From positions 496,001 through 560,000 of the forward strand of contig JADKKI010000001.1 of the NCBI GenBank assembly GCA_016720595.1: a stretch of 64,000 bases of DNA, given 5' to 3'. This stretch comes from Myxococcales bacterium (GTDB lineage Bacteria > Myxococcota_A > Polyangia > Haliangiales > Haliangiaceae). Each line of letters opens with the position of its first letter. The first letter of the stretch is position 1. Under the pieces are notes generated by a model. The model made no database searches and had not been told where the DNA came from. It saw only the letters and a list, made by a program, of their open reading frames with translations. Position numbers and translations under genes: made by a program. Below are positions 41,057-50,528 of this stretch, one piece after another.

Positions 41057-42681
41057 TCATCTCGCGCGCTCGCCTGGTCGGGCTCGCCCTGGTGCTCGTC
41101 ACCACGATCCTGGTGCTGTCCAACCAGCGCTCGATCGGCGTGGCGCGCGACGAGGTGGTGTACATGTCCGCCGGCTCTCGCTACGCGGACTGGTGGCTCG
41201 GTCTCGTCACGTTCGATCACGGTGCGGGCCGGGATTCGATCACCAAGACCTGGGGCGGCGCACCGGGCGGCGGCAACAACACCGAGCACCCGCCACTCGT
41301 GAAGACGATGTTCGGGCTGTCGCACAAGCTGTTCTCGGGCGTGCTCGGCGAGGTGACCTCGTTCCGGCTGCCGAGCGCGCTGCTGCAGGGCGTGCTGGTG
41401 CTGCTGGTCTACACGATGGTGTTGTCGTTGTGGGGGTTCACGGAGGCCGTGGTCGCCGGTCTGCTCGTGATGCTGCTACCGCGCGTGATGTTCCACGCCG
41501 GGCTCGCGTGCTTCGACGCACCGATCATGACGATGTGGTTCGCCACGGTGTACGCGTACTGGCGCTGTCTCGACGGTCGCAAGTGGCCGTGGCAGGTCGG
41601 CGTGGCGTTCGGTCTCGCGCTGGCGACCAAGCACACCGCGGTGCTGTTGCCGTTCGCGCTCGGTGCGCACTACGCGATCGTCGGGTTCCGGGCCGGTCGG
41701 TGGCGTGGGATCGTGATGCATCGGTGGCGCGTGATCGTCTCGGTGGCGGTGCTCGGCCCGGTGACCTTGATCGCGCTGTGGCCGTGGCTGTGGTTCGACA
41801 CGCTGGCTCACCTCCAGGCGTGGCTGAAGTTCCACATGACCCACGTGCACTACAACTTCGAGTACCTCGGTCACAACTGGAACGCGCCGCGGTTCCCGTG
41901 GCACGTGGCACTCGTCACCACGCTGTACACCGTGCCGGTGGCCACGCTCGCCAGCGCCGCACTGGGCGCCGGCCTGTGGATCGGCAAGCGCAAGGATCTC
42001 CCCGATCGTGCGCGTGCGCCGGTGCTCCTGCTCGCCCTCTCGGCGGCCGCGTCGATCGGCCCGTTCTTCCTCGGCACCACGCCGATCTTCGGCGCCGAGA
42101 AGCACTGGATGCCGGCGCTCCCCACGATCTGCATCGCCGCCGCGGTGGGCGTGGTGTGGGCCGGGCGGACCGCGCTCGCGCTGTTCGAGGCGCGGCTGTC
42201 CCCGCGGATCCGGGGCGCTGGGATCGCCGCGATCGCGGGCGTGGTGATCCTCGCCGCGGCCGTCGAGACCATGACCGCGCAGCCGTACGCCTTGACCTGG
42301 TACAACGCGCTCGCCGGCGGCGCACCGGGCGGTGCGGACCACGGCATGAACCGTCAGTTCTGGGGTGTCGCGGCGCGCGGCGTGCTGCCGGTGCTCGCCA
42401 CCGATCCACCCGCCGAAGGCACGCGGCCCGTGTACACGCACGATGCCTCGCCGGCCTGGGGCATCTACCAGAAGGAGCACCGGGTGCCGAACTGGCTGCC
42501 CGATGCAGGCTCGGAGTACGCGGGCGGCATCGAGCGCAGCCAGCTCGCGCTCGTGATCCACGAGAAGCACTTCAACCGCCACGACTACCTGGTGTGGAAG
42601 GCGTACGGCACGGTCCAGCCGATGTTCGTGCTGCGGGCGGATGGGGTGCCGATCGTCTCGGTGTACCGCCGGCGGCCGTAA
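41053..42681 (+). CDS. PMT_2-type glycosyltransferase
   Basis: 542 residues, GTG start. After TM1 comes the catalytic acidic loop ARDEVVYMSAGSRYADWW, then NTEHPPLVKTMFGL; DE plus HPP are hallmarks of PMT_2/ArnT-like GT-C enzymes, which transfer a sugar from a polyprenyl carrier on the outer face of the inner membrane. About eleven TM helices, then a periplasmic end (LTWYNALAGGAPGGADHGMN, then HFNRHDYLVWKAYG). Translationally coupled to the preceding periplasmic protein. Confidence 0.85.
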   Translation: MIISRARLVGLALVLVTTILVLSNQRSIGVARDEVVYMSAGSRYADWWLGLVTFDHGAGRDSITKTWGGAPGGGNNTEHPPLVKTMFGLSHKLFSGVLGEVTSFRLPSALLQGVLVLLVYTMVLSLWGFTEAVVAGLLVMLLPRVMFHAGLACFDAPIMTMWFATVYAYWRCLDGRKWPWQVGVAFGLALATKHTAVLLPFALGAHYAIVGFRAGRWRGIVMHRWRVIVSVAVLGPVTLIALWPWLWFDTLAHLQAWLKFHMTHVHYNFEYLGHNWNAPRFPWHVALVTTLYTVPVATLASAALGAGLWIGKRKDLPDRARAPVLLLALSAAASIGPFFLGTTPIFGAEKHWMPALPTICIAAAVGVVWAGRTALALFEARLSPRIRGAGIAAIAGVVILAAAVETMTAQPYALTWYNALAGGAPGGADHGMNRQFWGVAARGVLPVLATDPPAEGTRPVYTHDASPAWGIYQKEHRVPNWLPDAGSEYAGGIERSQLALVIHEKHFNRHDYLVWKAYGTVQPMFVLRADGVPIVSVYRRRP

Positions 42682-42790
42682 CCTCCGATTCCGCGGTCGT
42701 ACCTACATCGGATCCCTCCCAACTAGCGGCAGCCCCTGGCAGAATGGGAACTGAATCGGGACGCCCTGGGTGGCGTCTTAACGAGTGACC

Positions 42791-43306
42791 ATGCGCACCA
42801 TCCCGTTCGCCACGTTCGTCGGTCTCGCCCTTCTCGCCGGTGTCGCTCCCGCGGCCGCTGACGACGTCGCCGGCACGTACGACGTGAAGTACGAGGAGGT
42901 GTCGACGAACTGCCCGTCGCCGCTCAAGTACGTGCGCGGCAAGCTCGAGGTCAAGACCAAGGGCAACACGGTCACCGTCGACATCGACCGCACGCCGCTC
43001 ATGCAGGGCTCGGTCGCCAAGCTCGGCAAGGTCAGCGCGAAGTCCAAGGCGGGCGCCACCATGCTCGACGGGATGAACGGCGTGTTCTCGGTGGCGGGCA
43101 AGATCACCCCCGAGGGCATGCTCTCGTTCGTGATGGTCGGCGAGTACACCGCGGGCGGGAAGGCGCTGTGCAGCCAGTCGTGGAACGTGGTCGGCAGCAA
43201 GGCGGACGCCACGCCCACGCCGAAGCAGGAGCCGCCGGCGAAGAAGAAGTCCGCAGACGGCGAGTCGATGCTGCCGATGTTCGTCCCGGCGATCGTTCGC
43301 GAGTAA
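42791..43306 (+). CDS. Small exported protein, unknown
   Basis: 171 residues. Signal peptide MRTIPFATFVGLALLAGVAP then AAADDVAGTYDVK. The mature domain is beta-rich with two Cys (TNCPSPLKYVRGKLEVKTKG; KALCSQSWNVV), like a small calycin-type or lipocalin-like fold in pattern, and a Pro/Lys linker near the end. GTG at 42785 is in frame 6 bases upstream, but the ATG is preferred. No family recognised. The stop faces the convergent lipoprotein gene 16 bases away. Confidence 0.7.
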   Translation: MRTIPFATFVGLALLAGVAPAAADDVAGTYDVKYEEVSTNCPSPLKYVRGKLEVKTKGNTVTVDIDRTPLMQGSVAKLGKVSAKSKAGATMLDGMNGVFSVAGKITPEGMLSFVMVGEYTAGGKALCSQSWNVVGSKADATPTPKQEPPAKKKSADGESMLPMFVPAIVRE

Positions 43307-43322
43307 GCCCGCGAGAGTTCGC

Positions 43323-44168
43323 TCAGCAGCCCGACGGCTTCCAGGTCAGATCGACGGCGCCGTAGGTCGCGGCGAAGATCTCCACGCCGGGCAAGCTCGG
43401 CTTCGGCGCGCACAGCGGCCCGTAGAGCGTGTAGCTGCACAGCGGGTTCGAGTTGTGGGTGCAGTCGTAGTCCTGATCGATCTCGAGCAGGTACGGATCG
43501 ACGAGGGTCATGAGGTCCGGCCGCCCGAGGGCAGACGTCGCTGCGGCCGACGCGGGATCCGCGAAGTACTGGACCTGTCCACGCGGCGCACCCGCCTCGG
43601 TCTCGTCGCTCTCGTCGAACGGCGCGTGCGCGCCGCCGAGATCGTGGGAGTCGCGCCAGAAGCTGGTGGTGATCACGTCGCCGATCGTCCGCGCCGCCGC
43701 GGGTCCGCCTTGCGACGAGTTCACTGTATGGAGATCACCATGCAGCGTGGCATCCACCTGCAGGATCATCCGGTTGCCGCTCCCGCCGCACATCCCTGGA
43801 TCGGTCATCGTCGCGCCGCCACCGCCGGTGAGCCAGTACAGCTTCGTGACGTGATCGAGCATCGTGCTGTCGTCGCGGACCAGGCGCGAGCCCTCGAGCC
43901 GCGCGGTCAGCGTGAGGAACACGGCCTGCGCGCTCGGAACGAGCTTGCTCCATAACCCGCACACGCCGGTGAGCGTGGCGCCGTCGAGGCCGTTCGTCGT
44001 CGGGCCAGGGTGTGCCTTCAGCCAATCGAGATAGGTGCCGAGCAGGCGGTCGCGCGTGGTCAGGCTCACCGCCTGATCGGCGGGTGCATCGCCCTGCGAA
44101 GGGGTGTCGACGGTCGACGCACCCGAACCACCACAGCCTGCCAGTATCGCGATCGCGGCGATCCTCAC
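43323..44168 (-). CDS. Lipoprotein, unknown
   Basis: 281 residues from GTG. The very short signal MRIAAIAILAGCGG carries a clean lipobox (ILAGC), so the protein is lipid anchored. The mature part has several Cys (LTGVCGLWSK, DPGMCGGSGNR, DYDCTHNSNPLCSYTLYG, PLCAPKP) and motifs DRLLGTYLDWLKAHP and GDVITTSFWRDSHDLGGAHA. No family recognised. It lies between a convergent small exported gene and, upstream, the sulfatase/GT region on the same strand. Confidence 0.75.
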   Translation of the reverse strand: MRIAAIAILAGCGGSGASTVDTPSQGDAPADQAVSLTTRDRLLGTYLDWLKAHPGPTTNGLDGATLTGVCGLWSKLVPSAQAVFLTLTARLEGSRLVRDDSTMLDHVTKLYWLTGGGGATMTDPGMCGGSGNRMILQVDATLHGDLHTVNSSQGGPAAARTIGDVITTSFWRDSHDLGGAHAPFDESDETEAGAPRGQVQYFADPASAAATSALGRPDLMTLVDPYLLEIDQDYDCTHNSNPLCSYTLYGPLCAPKPSLPGVEIFAATYGAVDLTWKPSGC

Positions 44169-44228
44169 CCGTCGATGCTACACAGGTTTGAGGTCCGCCA
44201 CGCAGGCGAAGCGAAGCCGTAACAATTC

Positions 44229-46247
44229 TCACGGTCGTTGATAGACGCGCGCCATCACCGCGCCGTCGTGCATGACGGAGAAGACCTCTCTCGCGCCGGT
44301 CGGCAGCGTGCACGGCGTGGTGCCCGGGGAGTACCAGACGATGAAGTCCGCGGCGGCCGCGTTCGAGGTCATCGCGGTCCACAGATCCGCGCGGAACCAC
44401 GCGAGGTGGCCGGCGCGGATGCAGTCCCGGTGGATCGCCGCGCCGAACGGGGCGTGCTCGTTGACGTACGCGACCGCGCGATCCACGCCCTCTCCCCACC
44501 ACGCGGTCTCGAGCATGCGCCGCCGCTCGACCCCGCCGGCTCCGCCGACCTGCTCGCCGAAGTAATCGAGGTAGTACGGGTGGACGCGCACCAGCGTGAT
44601 CGCGAGGTACAGCGCGATCAGGGCGCCGAGGCCGACGAAGGCATGGCGCAGCCTGGCCTCGAACCGGGCGGCGAGCCAATCGAGGCCGAGCGCGGCGAGC
44701 ATCGCCATCGCGAGCAGGCACGGCATCACGTACCGCACGCCATCCTGGCGCACGGGCGAGGCCGTGACGCCGAGCGGGATCACGAGCCACGCGATCACCA
44801 GCAGGAGCGATTGCGTGCGCGAGACCGCCACGCGCGCGAGGCCGCCGGTCACCGCGAGCAGCACGCCGAGCGGCGCGGTGGCGAACAGGTAGACCAGGAA
44901 GTAGCTCGCGCCGGGCTTGTTGGTGACCGCGCCGAGGAACGGCTCCGGCGCGTGCAGGCCGGAGAGCGTGGCGAGCGATTGCTTGAGGTGCAGGATCGGC
45001 TGCGACCACAGCCGAGGCCACACGGCGATGAACACGAGGACCGCGACCACGGCGGTCACCGCGACCCACTTCAGGGTGTCCGCCCGCCATGCGCGCGGCG
45101 CGCGAACGAGGATGATCAGCACGCACAGCGGGCCGAGCAGCCCGTTGACGAACCGCGAGGCCACCGCGATCCCGACCGCGGCGCCGACGGCCACCATCCG
45201 CAGGATCACGCTGCGCAGGGCGGCGTGATGATCCTCGGGCAGCTCGTCGTGCACGCCGAGCGCGAGCACGATGCCGAGCGACCACCACAGCACGGTCGGG
45301 GACTCGTGGCCGACGATCTGGCCGTGCGCCACCAGCGGCGGCAACAAGGCGGCGATCAGCGCGGCGAGCACGCCCACGCGCAGGCGCGCGAGCCGGGCGC
45401 CGATCGGCACGAGCAGCGCGCAGCCGAGCGAGATCCAGATCGCGCTGAGGATGCGCGCGGGGCCGAACCCGTCCGCGAGCTGCGCGCCGATGCCGTCGAG
45501 CAGCTTGAACACGGGCGGGTGCTCGAGGCTCCAGATCCACGAGCGCTGCCTGAAATCGAGCGACAGGATGTTGGTGATGTAGTTGCGCGCGGCGCCCCAG
45601 TAGAAGTCCTCGTCCCAGGTCTGCCCCTGATCACCCAGGCCGAGCCACCGCGCGAGGAACGCCACGGCGAACACCGCACCGAGCGCGATCCAGGTGTCAC
45701 GCGAGACCCGCGCGAGCCTGCGCCGGGCGAGCATCACGAGCGAGCCCACGAGCACGGCGAGGAGCAGGAGCGCGATCACGCCGTCGCTGACCACCGCGCC
45801 CGCGCCGTGGAACGTCGCGGTCTCGGGGGGCTCGGGAGACAGCGAGCTCGCGGGGAGGTACTCGGGCTCGCCGCGGCGCCCGACCGGGTTCCACACGAGG
45901 CGTGCGTCGGGCGGCCCGGCGAATCGGATCGGCAGCGGGCCGGCCTCGACGATGATCCGATCCTTGGTCACACCCGCCCCGCGCAGATCGCGGCTCGCCA
46001 CGGTCAGCCGCGCGGGCGAATCCGACTGGAAGCCGATGATCAGCGGGCCACCACGGGCGACCCACACGGTGCCGGCGAGCGGCTGCGACCCCGGAGGATC
46101 GCCCTCCTGCGCGGCGACCGGGGCGAGGCGATCCTTGGGCTCCACGTGGATGCACGCGCGCAGGCCGAACAGCCCGAGCGCGAGGACGATCGGGATCGCC
46201 CCCCAGAACCGCGCCCACGAGGCGATCAAGGCACGCGGCCGGGGCAT
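44229..46247 (-). CDS. PMT_2-type glycosyltransferase with large first periplasmic domain
   Basis: 672 residues. TM1 ([20 protein letters not shown]) is followed by a beta-rich periplasmic domain of about 120 residues before TM2, which is uncommon. The catalytic loop then reads [17 protein letters not shown] with [13 protein letters not shown], the DE and HPP signatures of PMT_2. About ten more helices and a short periplasmic end follow. The ATG at 46247 lies inside the upstream gene, an overlap of 22 bases, so the two are one transcription unit. Confidence 0.83.
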   Translation of the reverse strand: MPRPRALIASWARFWGAIPIVLALGLFGLRACIHVEPKDRLAPVAAQEGDPPGSQPLAGTVWVARGGPLIIGFQSDSPARLTVASRDLRGAGVTKDRIIVEAGPLPIRFAGPPDARLVWNPVGRRGEPEYLPASSLSPEPPETATFHGAGAVVSDGVIALLLLAVLVGSLVMLARRRLARVSRDTWIALGAVFAVAFLARWLGLGDQGQTWDEDFYWGAARNYITNILSLDFRQRSWIWSLEHPPVFKLLDGIGAQLADGFGPARILSAIWISLGCALLVPIGARLARLRVGVLAALIAALLPPLVAHGQIVGHESPTVLWWSLGIVLALGVHDELPEDHHAALRSVILRMVAVGAAVGIAVASRFVNGLLGPLCVLIILVRAPRAWRADTLKWVAVTAVVAVLVFIAVWPRLWSQPILHLKQSLATLSGLHAPEPFLGAVTNKPGASYFLVYLFATAPLGVLLAVTGGLARVAVSRTQSLLLVIAWLVIPLGVTASPVRQDGVRYVMPCLLAMAMLAALGLDWLAARFEARLRHAFVGLGALIALYLAITLVRVHPYYLDYFGEQVGGAGGVERRRMLETAWWGEGVDRAVAYVNEHAPFGAAIHRDCIRAGHLAWFRADLWTAMTSNAAAADFIVWYSPGTTPCTLPTGAREVFSVMHDGAVMARVYQRP

Positions 46248-47830
46248 TGGAAGTTGCGCGCCTTCTTCGCGAGGAAGGTGTAGTACTCGCCGGACTGGCG
46301 CATCCCCGGGATGTGCATGGTCACCTGCTCGTAGCCGCGTGCGAGCCAGAACCCGGCACACGGCAGGCGCGGCTGGGGCTCGGCCTTGGCGTGGAGCTGA
46401 TAGCAGCTGAACACGAACGTCGGATCGTACTCGGCGAGCAGCGTGTCGGTGCCGAACTTGGTGTGCCCGGCACGTGCGCGGATCCGTGGCTCGTCGTGGG
46501 CGATCCGCTCGGACACCAGGCCGAACACGTCGATGCCACGCATGCGGCCGTAGTAGGGCTGCGCGCCGGCGCCGCCGACGATGCTGAAGTCATCGGGCGC
46601 GAAGCACGGCTCCATCGCACGCCCGATCGCCGCGCGATCCTCGGTGTAGACGATCAGGAACGCGGGCGTGTCGATGCCACGATCGTTGTCGAAGTTGCCC
46701 CAGCGCAGCGACGCACGGGTGAGCTGATACTGGGTGACCGCGAATGCGCCGACGACCAGCGTACCGGCCACGACGCCCACGGTCCGGCGGCTCGGCAGGA
46801 GCTGGACGAGGAACTCGAGGCCGAGCGTCACCGAGACCGCTCCGATCACGAACATCGGCATGATGAAGCGGTGGAGGCCCATGAAGTCTCCGCCGACGGT
46901 GATGACGTAGGGCAGGTACGTCAGCGTCAACAAGAGGCTCGCCGCGGCGAGCACGAACCGCGGCGTGCGCGCGCGACCGATCAGCATGCCGAGCACGGCG
47001 AACGGCGCGGCGAACAGGAGCTTGGTCTGCACCAGCCAGACCCAGAGGTAGTGGACACCGTTGGTGTACATCTCGACCTCCATCTTCGGATCGAGCCACG
47101 GCCCGGCGGCCTTCACGTAGTACGTGTTGGGCCACAGATACCCGTAGTAGCGATAGCGCCAGTAGAACCACGGGGCCCACAGCCCGAGGAACAGGCCGGC
47201 GCCGATCAGATCGACGGCCCGGCTCGGCCACTTCCGGTACGCGTGGTAGGTCGACACGATCGTCGACAGCTGCACGAGGCCCAGGACACCCGCGACGAGC
47301 AGCCCCTCGGGGCGCGTCATCGCGGCCAGGGCGAGCGCGATGCCGGCGCGGATGATCGCGCGTGGCCGCTGCACCGCATCGACCACGCCATCGAGCGCGA
47401 TCACCACGAGCAGCGTGAACAGCTGGGTCTCGAGCCCGCCCGAGGTCCAGCAGGCGAACCCCGACGAGCAGGCGAGCAGCAGGGCCGGGACGGCCGCCCA
47501 GGCCGAGGGCCGGCCGAGGGCCCGCTCGGTCAGCCGGAACACCACGTAGAGGGTGCCCAGGGCGCAGGCCAGGCCGAGCACCCGCGAGCTGACCTCCGGG
47601 GCGATGCCGAGGAGCATCCCGAGGGCGATCAGCACGGTCCACAAGAAGTTCGTATAGCCCTCGACGGGGTGGCCGAGGTTGAACGACAGCTCGCCGTGCT
47701 CGGCGAGGTTCCGCGAGAACACGAAGGAGATGTAGGCGTCGTCGGTGACGAAGTTGAACGTCAGCGAGTGCGCGACGAGCACGCCGGCAGCGACGGCGAG
47801 CAGCAGCCAGCGCACGCGATCAGACGACAT
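46226..47830 (-). CDS. AftB-like/GT-C membrane glycosyltransferase
   Basis: 534 residues. First loop VTDDAYISFVFSRNLAEHG then NLGHPVEGYTNFLWTVLIAL; the DDAYIS...VEGYTNFLW block is shared with mycobacterial AftB-type arabinosyltransferases and their many relatives, here more likely another sugar. About ten TM helices, then a periplasmic end. An ATG at 47842 (MFPPMSSD) is another start. Its own start is divergent from the sulfatase gene across about 30 bases, so the two units share a control region. Confidence 0.82.
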   Translation of the reverse strand: MSSDRVRWLLLAVAAGVLVAHSLTFNFVTDDAYISFVFSRNLAEHGELSFNLGHPVEGYTNFLWTVLIALGMLLGIAPEVSSRVLGLACALGTLYVVFRLTERALGRPSAWAAVPALLLACSSGFACWTSGGLETQLFTLLVVIALDGVVDAVQRPRAIIRAGIALALAAMTRPEGLLVAGVLGLVQLSTIVSTYHAYRKWPSRAVDLIGAGLFLGLWAPWFYWRYRYYGYLWPNTYYVKAAGPWLDPKMEVEMYTNGVHYLWVWLVQTKLLFAAPFAVLGMLIGRARTPRFVLAAASLLLTLTYLPYVITVGGDFMGLHRFIMPMFVIGAVSVTLGLEFLVQLLPSRRTVGVVAGTLVVGAFAVTQYQLTRASLRWGNFDNDRGIDTPAFLIVYTEDRAAIGRAMEPCFAPDDFSIVGGAGAQPYYGRMRGIDVFGLVSERIAHDEPRIRARAGHTKFGTDTLLAEYDPTFVFSCYQLHAKAEPQPRLPCAGFWLARGYEQVTMHIPGMRQSGEYYTFLAKKARNFQCPGRVP

Positions 47831-47861
47831 GGGCGGAAACATAGTAGCCTGTTGGGGACTG

Positions 47862-50528
47862 ATGGAGCCCGCTCGCGACCCGGCCCTGCGCCCGCTCGCG
47901 GTAGTCCTTGGCGGCGGCGTGATCGCCGGCGCGATCGCCGGGCTGGCCGCCGGCGCGATCGATGCCGTGTGGTCGTGGGGGCCGGCCGCCCAGTTCGTCC
48001 CGGGCCTCGGGGGCAGGCTCCGGTTCGTGGTGTTCTCCGGGGTCACCGATGCGGCGGCGGGGGCCCTGGCTGGCCTCGTGCTGACGGCGACCTTGCTCGT
48101 GCTGTCGCGGGGGAGCCGGCTCGGTGATCTCCTGCGGTTCGCCTGGGGATCCCACCAGGAGCGGCGCGACGTCAGCCCGCGGCCGATCGCGGCACTCGCG
48201 ATCGCCCTGACCACGCTGCCGTGCCTCGCGGCCTCGCTGCTCCTCGCGTACCGCGGGATCGCGAAGTTCACGGCGGGCCGCAAGGCGCCCGACCTCGTGC
48301 TGGTGGTGGCGATGATCGGCACGCTCGCCGCCGTGGCGATCGCGATCCCGATCGGGTTCGTGCTCGGCCGCATCGCCGAGCGCGCCTTGCACCGGATCTC
48401 GGACCACCCCCGGCTGCGCGTGCTGTCGAGCCCGTGGGCGCCGTTCGTGGCGGCGGGTGCGATGGTGGGCGGGGGCCTCGCGGTCTGGACGATCCGGCAG
48501 TGGGAGACCGCGCGCCTCCTGCCGCTCCGCGGCCCGATCGTCGTGGCCTGCGGCGTGGTCCTCGCCGGTGCGGCGTGGCGCCCGGCGACCGTCCTGGTGC
48601 TCCGGCTCGCCGACCGCCGCACGTGGCAGCGGGTCGCGGCCTGGGCCGGAGGCGCGGTCGGGCTGCTCGTGCTGGTGCTCGCGTCCGGGGGCTCGGCGAG
48701 CGTGATCAAGGCCGCGAGTGCGTACACCGGGCTGGGAGGGCCGATCGCGCGCACGCTGCGGGTGGCGTTCGATTGGGATCGCGATGGCTACTCGCGGTTC
48801 CTCGGCGGCGGTGACTGCGACGATGGCGATCGCACGGTGCATCCGGGTGCACCCGAACAGCCCGGCGATGGCATCGATCAGAACTGCGTCGGCGGCGATC
48901 CCGATCCTCACCCGACGGTGGCCGATGCCGGGTTCGTCCCCGTGCCGGCGAGCGTGCCGAAGGACTTCAACGTCCTCCTGATCACGATCGACACGACGCG
49001 CGCCGATCACCTCGGCGCGTACGGCTATCCGCGGCCGACCTCGCCCAACCTCGACAAGCTCGCCGCGGGCGGCACGGTGTTCGAGAACAGCTGGGCGCAC
49101 GCGCCGTCGACGCGGTACTCGATGCCAGCGATCCTCACGGGCCGCCTCCCGCTCGATGTCTACTACGACACCTCGATCGAAGGCTGGCCGGGCCTCCTGC
49201 CGAAGGCCACCACGCTCGCGGAGACCCTCGATCCGATGGGCTTCACGAGCGGCGCGATCACCAACTACTGGTACTTCGATCGCGTGCGGCGGATGGATCA
49301 GGGCTTCGCCGAGTACGACAACACCAACGCGATGTTCCACCAGAGCGTGGCGAACGCCGGCCCCGAGCAGACCAAGGGCAGCTCGTCCAAGCAGCAGACC
49401 GACAAGGCGATCGACTACGTGGGCCGCCACGCCGCGGACCGCTGGTTCCTGTGGGTCCACTACTACGATCCGCACTATGCGTACGAGCCGCACCCCGAGG
49501 TGCCCTCGTTCGGCACGGACCGGATGGCGATGTACGACGGCGAGCTGCGGTTCACCGATCTCCACATCGGTCGGCTGCTCGACGAGCTCCGCGCGAAGGG
49601 GCTGTACGACAAGACGGTGATCGTCGTGACCGGCGATCACGGCGAGGGCTTCGGCGAGCACGGGATCGAGCTGCACGGCTATCACCTCTATGCGCCTCAG
49701 ACCCGCGTGCCGTTGATCATCCGCGTCCCCGGCCTCGCACCCCGCCGCTCCACCGAGCCCGCTGGCCATGTCGACATCATGCCCACGCTCGCGAACCTCG
49801 CGGGCGCCCCCGCGACCTCCGAGATGATGGGGAGCTCGCTGGTCGCCGCGCTCGCGGGCAAGGACACCGATCGCACCGTGTTCCAGCAGCTGTCCTACGA
49901 GGGCAACCACGAGATGCGCGCCGGCGTGGGGAAGGACTGCCACGTGATCTACAACGTGAGTCCTGACACCAGCTGGGAGGTCTATCGCGTCGATCGCGAT
50001 CCCGGCGAGACCGAAGATCTCGCGGATGGCGGTGCGTGCAGCGAGACCCGCACCGCCGTCGAGAAGTGGTTCGATACCGAGCAGATTCCCCCAGGTGCGG
50101 CCGAGGCGCTGCTCGCCGCGCGGCCAGCGATCGCCGCGCCACTCGATGCCGATCTCGGCGATGCTGTGCGGCTCCTCGCGGTGGAGGCACCCGCCACCGT
50201 GAGGCGCGGCGAGACCGCGACCTTGACCTGGACGTTCGAGGCGCGCGGCAAGGTCCGCGGGGACTGGCGGATGTTCGTGCACGTCGAGGGGCCCGGGAAG
50301 TTCTTCTTCCAGGGCGACCATCGTCCGGCGCGGCCGTTCGAGTGGTGGCAGCCCGGCCAGTTCATCCGTTACACCACGACCGTGATCGTCCCGCGCAACG
50401 CGCCCGCCGGGACGTTCACCGTGTGGGCCGGCATGTTCGAGGGCCCGCGCCGCGCGCACGCGACGGCACCGAAGGCCGCGGTCAAGGACGACGCCGTCGC
50501 GGCGGCGACGCTCGAGGTCCAGCCGTGA
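47862..50528 (+). CDS. Sulfatase-fold membrane protein with MopE-type motif
   Basis: 888 residues. About seven TM helices up to residue 280, then a metal-binding MopE-like motif at 303-345 (DWDRDGYSRFLGGGDCDD, then PGDGIDQNCVGGD). The alkaline-phosphatase-superfamily domain (about 370-760) begins VLLITIDTTRADHLGAYGYP and has the metal residues VTGDHGEGFGEHG. The usual C/S-x-P-x-R that gives formylglycine is replaced by APSTRYSMPAILTGR, so classic sulfatase chemistry is doubtful; a phosphodiesterase or phosphoglycerol/phosphoethanolamine-transferase-like role using Ser or Thr is possible. A beta domain closes the protein. Stop overlaps the next GTG. Confidence 0.8.
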   Translation: MEPARDPALRPLAVVLGGGVIAGAIAGLAAGAIDAVWSWGPAAQFVPGLGGRLRFVVFSGVTDAAAGALAGLVLTATLLVLSRGSRLGDLLRFAWGSHQERRDVSPRPIAALAIALTTLPCLAASLLLAYRGIAKFTAGRKAPDLVLVVAMIGTLAAVAIAIPIGFVLGRIAERALHRISDHPRLRVLSSPWAPFVAAGAMVGGGLAVWTIRQWETARLLPLRGPIVVACGVVLAGAAWRPATVLVLRLADRRTWQRVAAWAGGAVGLLVLVLASGGSASVIKAASAYTGLGGPIARTLRVAFDWDRDGYSRFLGGGDCDDGDRTVHPGAPEQPGDGIDQNCVGGDPDPHPTVADAGFVPVPASVPKDFNVLLITIDTTRADHLGAYGYPRPTSPNLDKLAAGGTVFENSWAHAPSTRYSMPAILTGRLPLDVYYDTSIEGWPGLLPKATTLAETLDPMGFTSGAITNYWYFDRVRRMDQGFAEYDNTNAMFHQSVANAGPEQTKGSSSKQQTDKAIDYVGRHAADRWFLWVHYYDPHYAYEPHPEVPSFGTDRMAMYDGELRFTDLHIGRLLDELRAKGLYDKTVIVVTGDHGEGFGEHGIELHGYHLYAPQTRVPLIIRVPGLAPRRSTEPAGHVDIMPTLANLAGAPATSEMMGSSLVAALAGKDTDRTVFQQLSYEGNHEMRAGVGKDCHVIYNVSPDTSWEVYRVDRDPGETEDLADGGACSETRTAVEKWFDTEQIPPGAAEALLAARPAIAAPLDADLGDAVRLLAVEAPATVRRGETATLTWTFEARGKVRGDWRMFVHVEGPGKFFFQGDHRPARPFEWWQPGQFIRYTTTVIVPRNAPAGTFTVWAGMFEGPRRAHATAPKAAVKDDAVAAATLEVQP

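Noticed and set aside
41004..42788. Second open frame overlapping the PMT_2 gene
   Set aside because: Arg/Gly/Ala-rich out-of-frame shadow; the other frame has clear TM helices and DE/HPP motifs.
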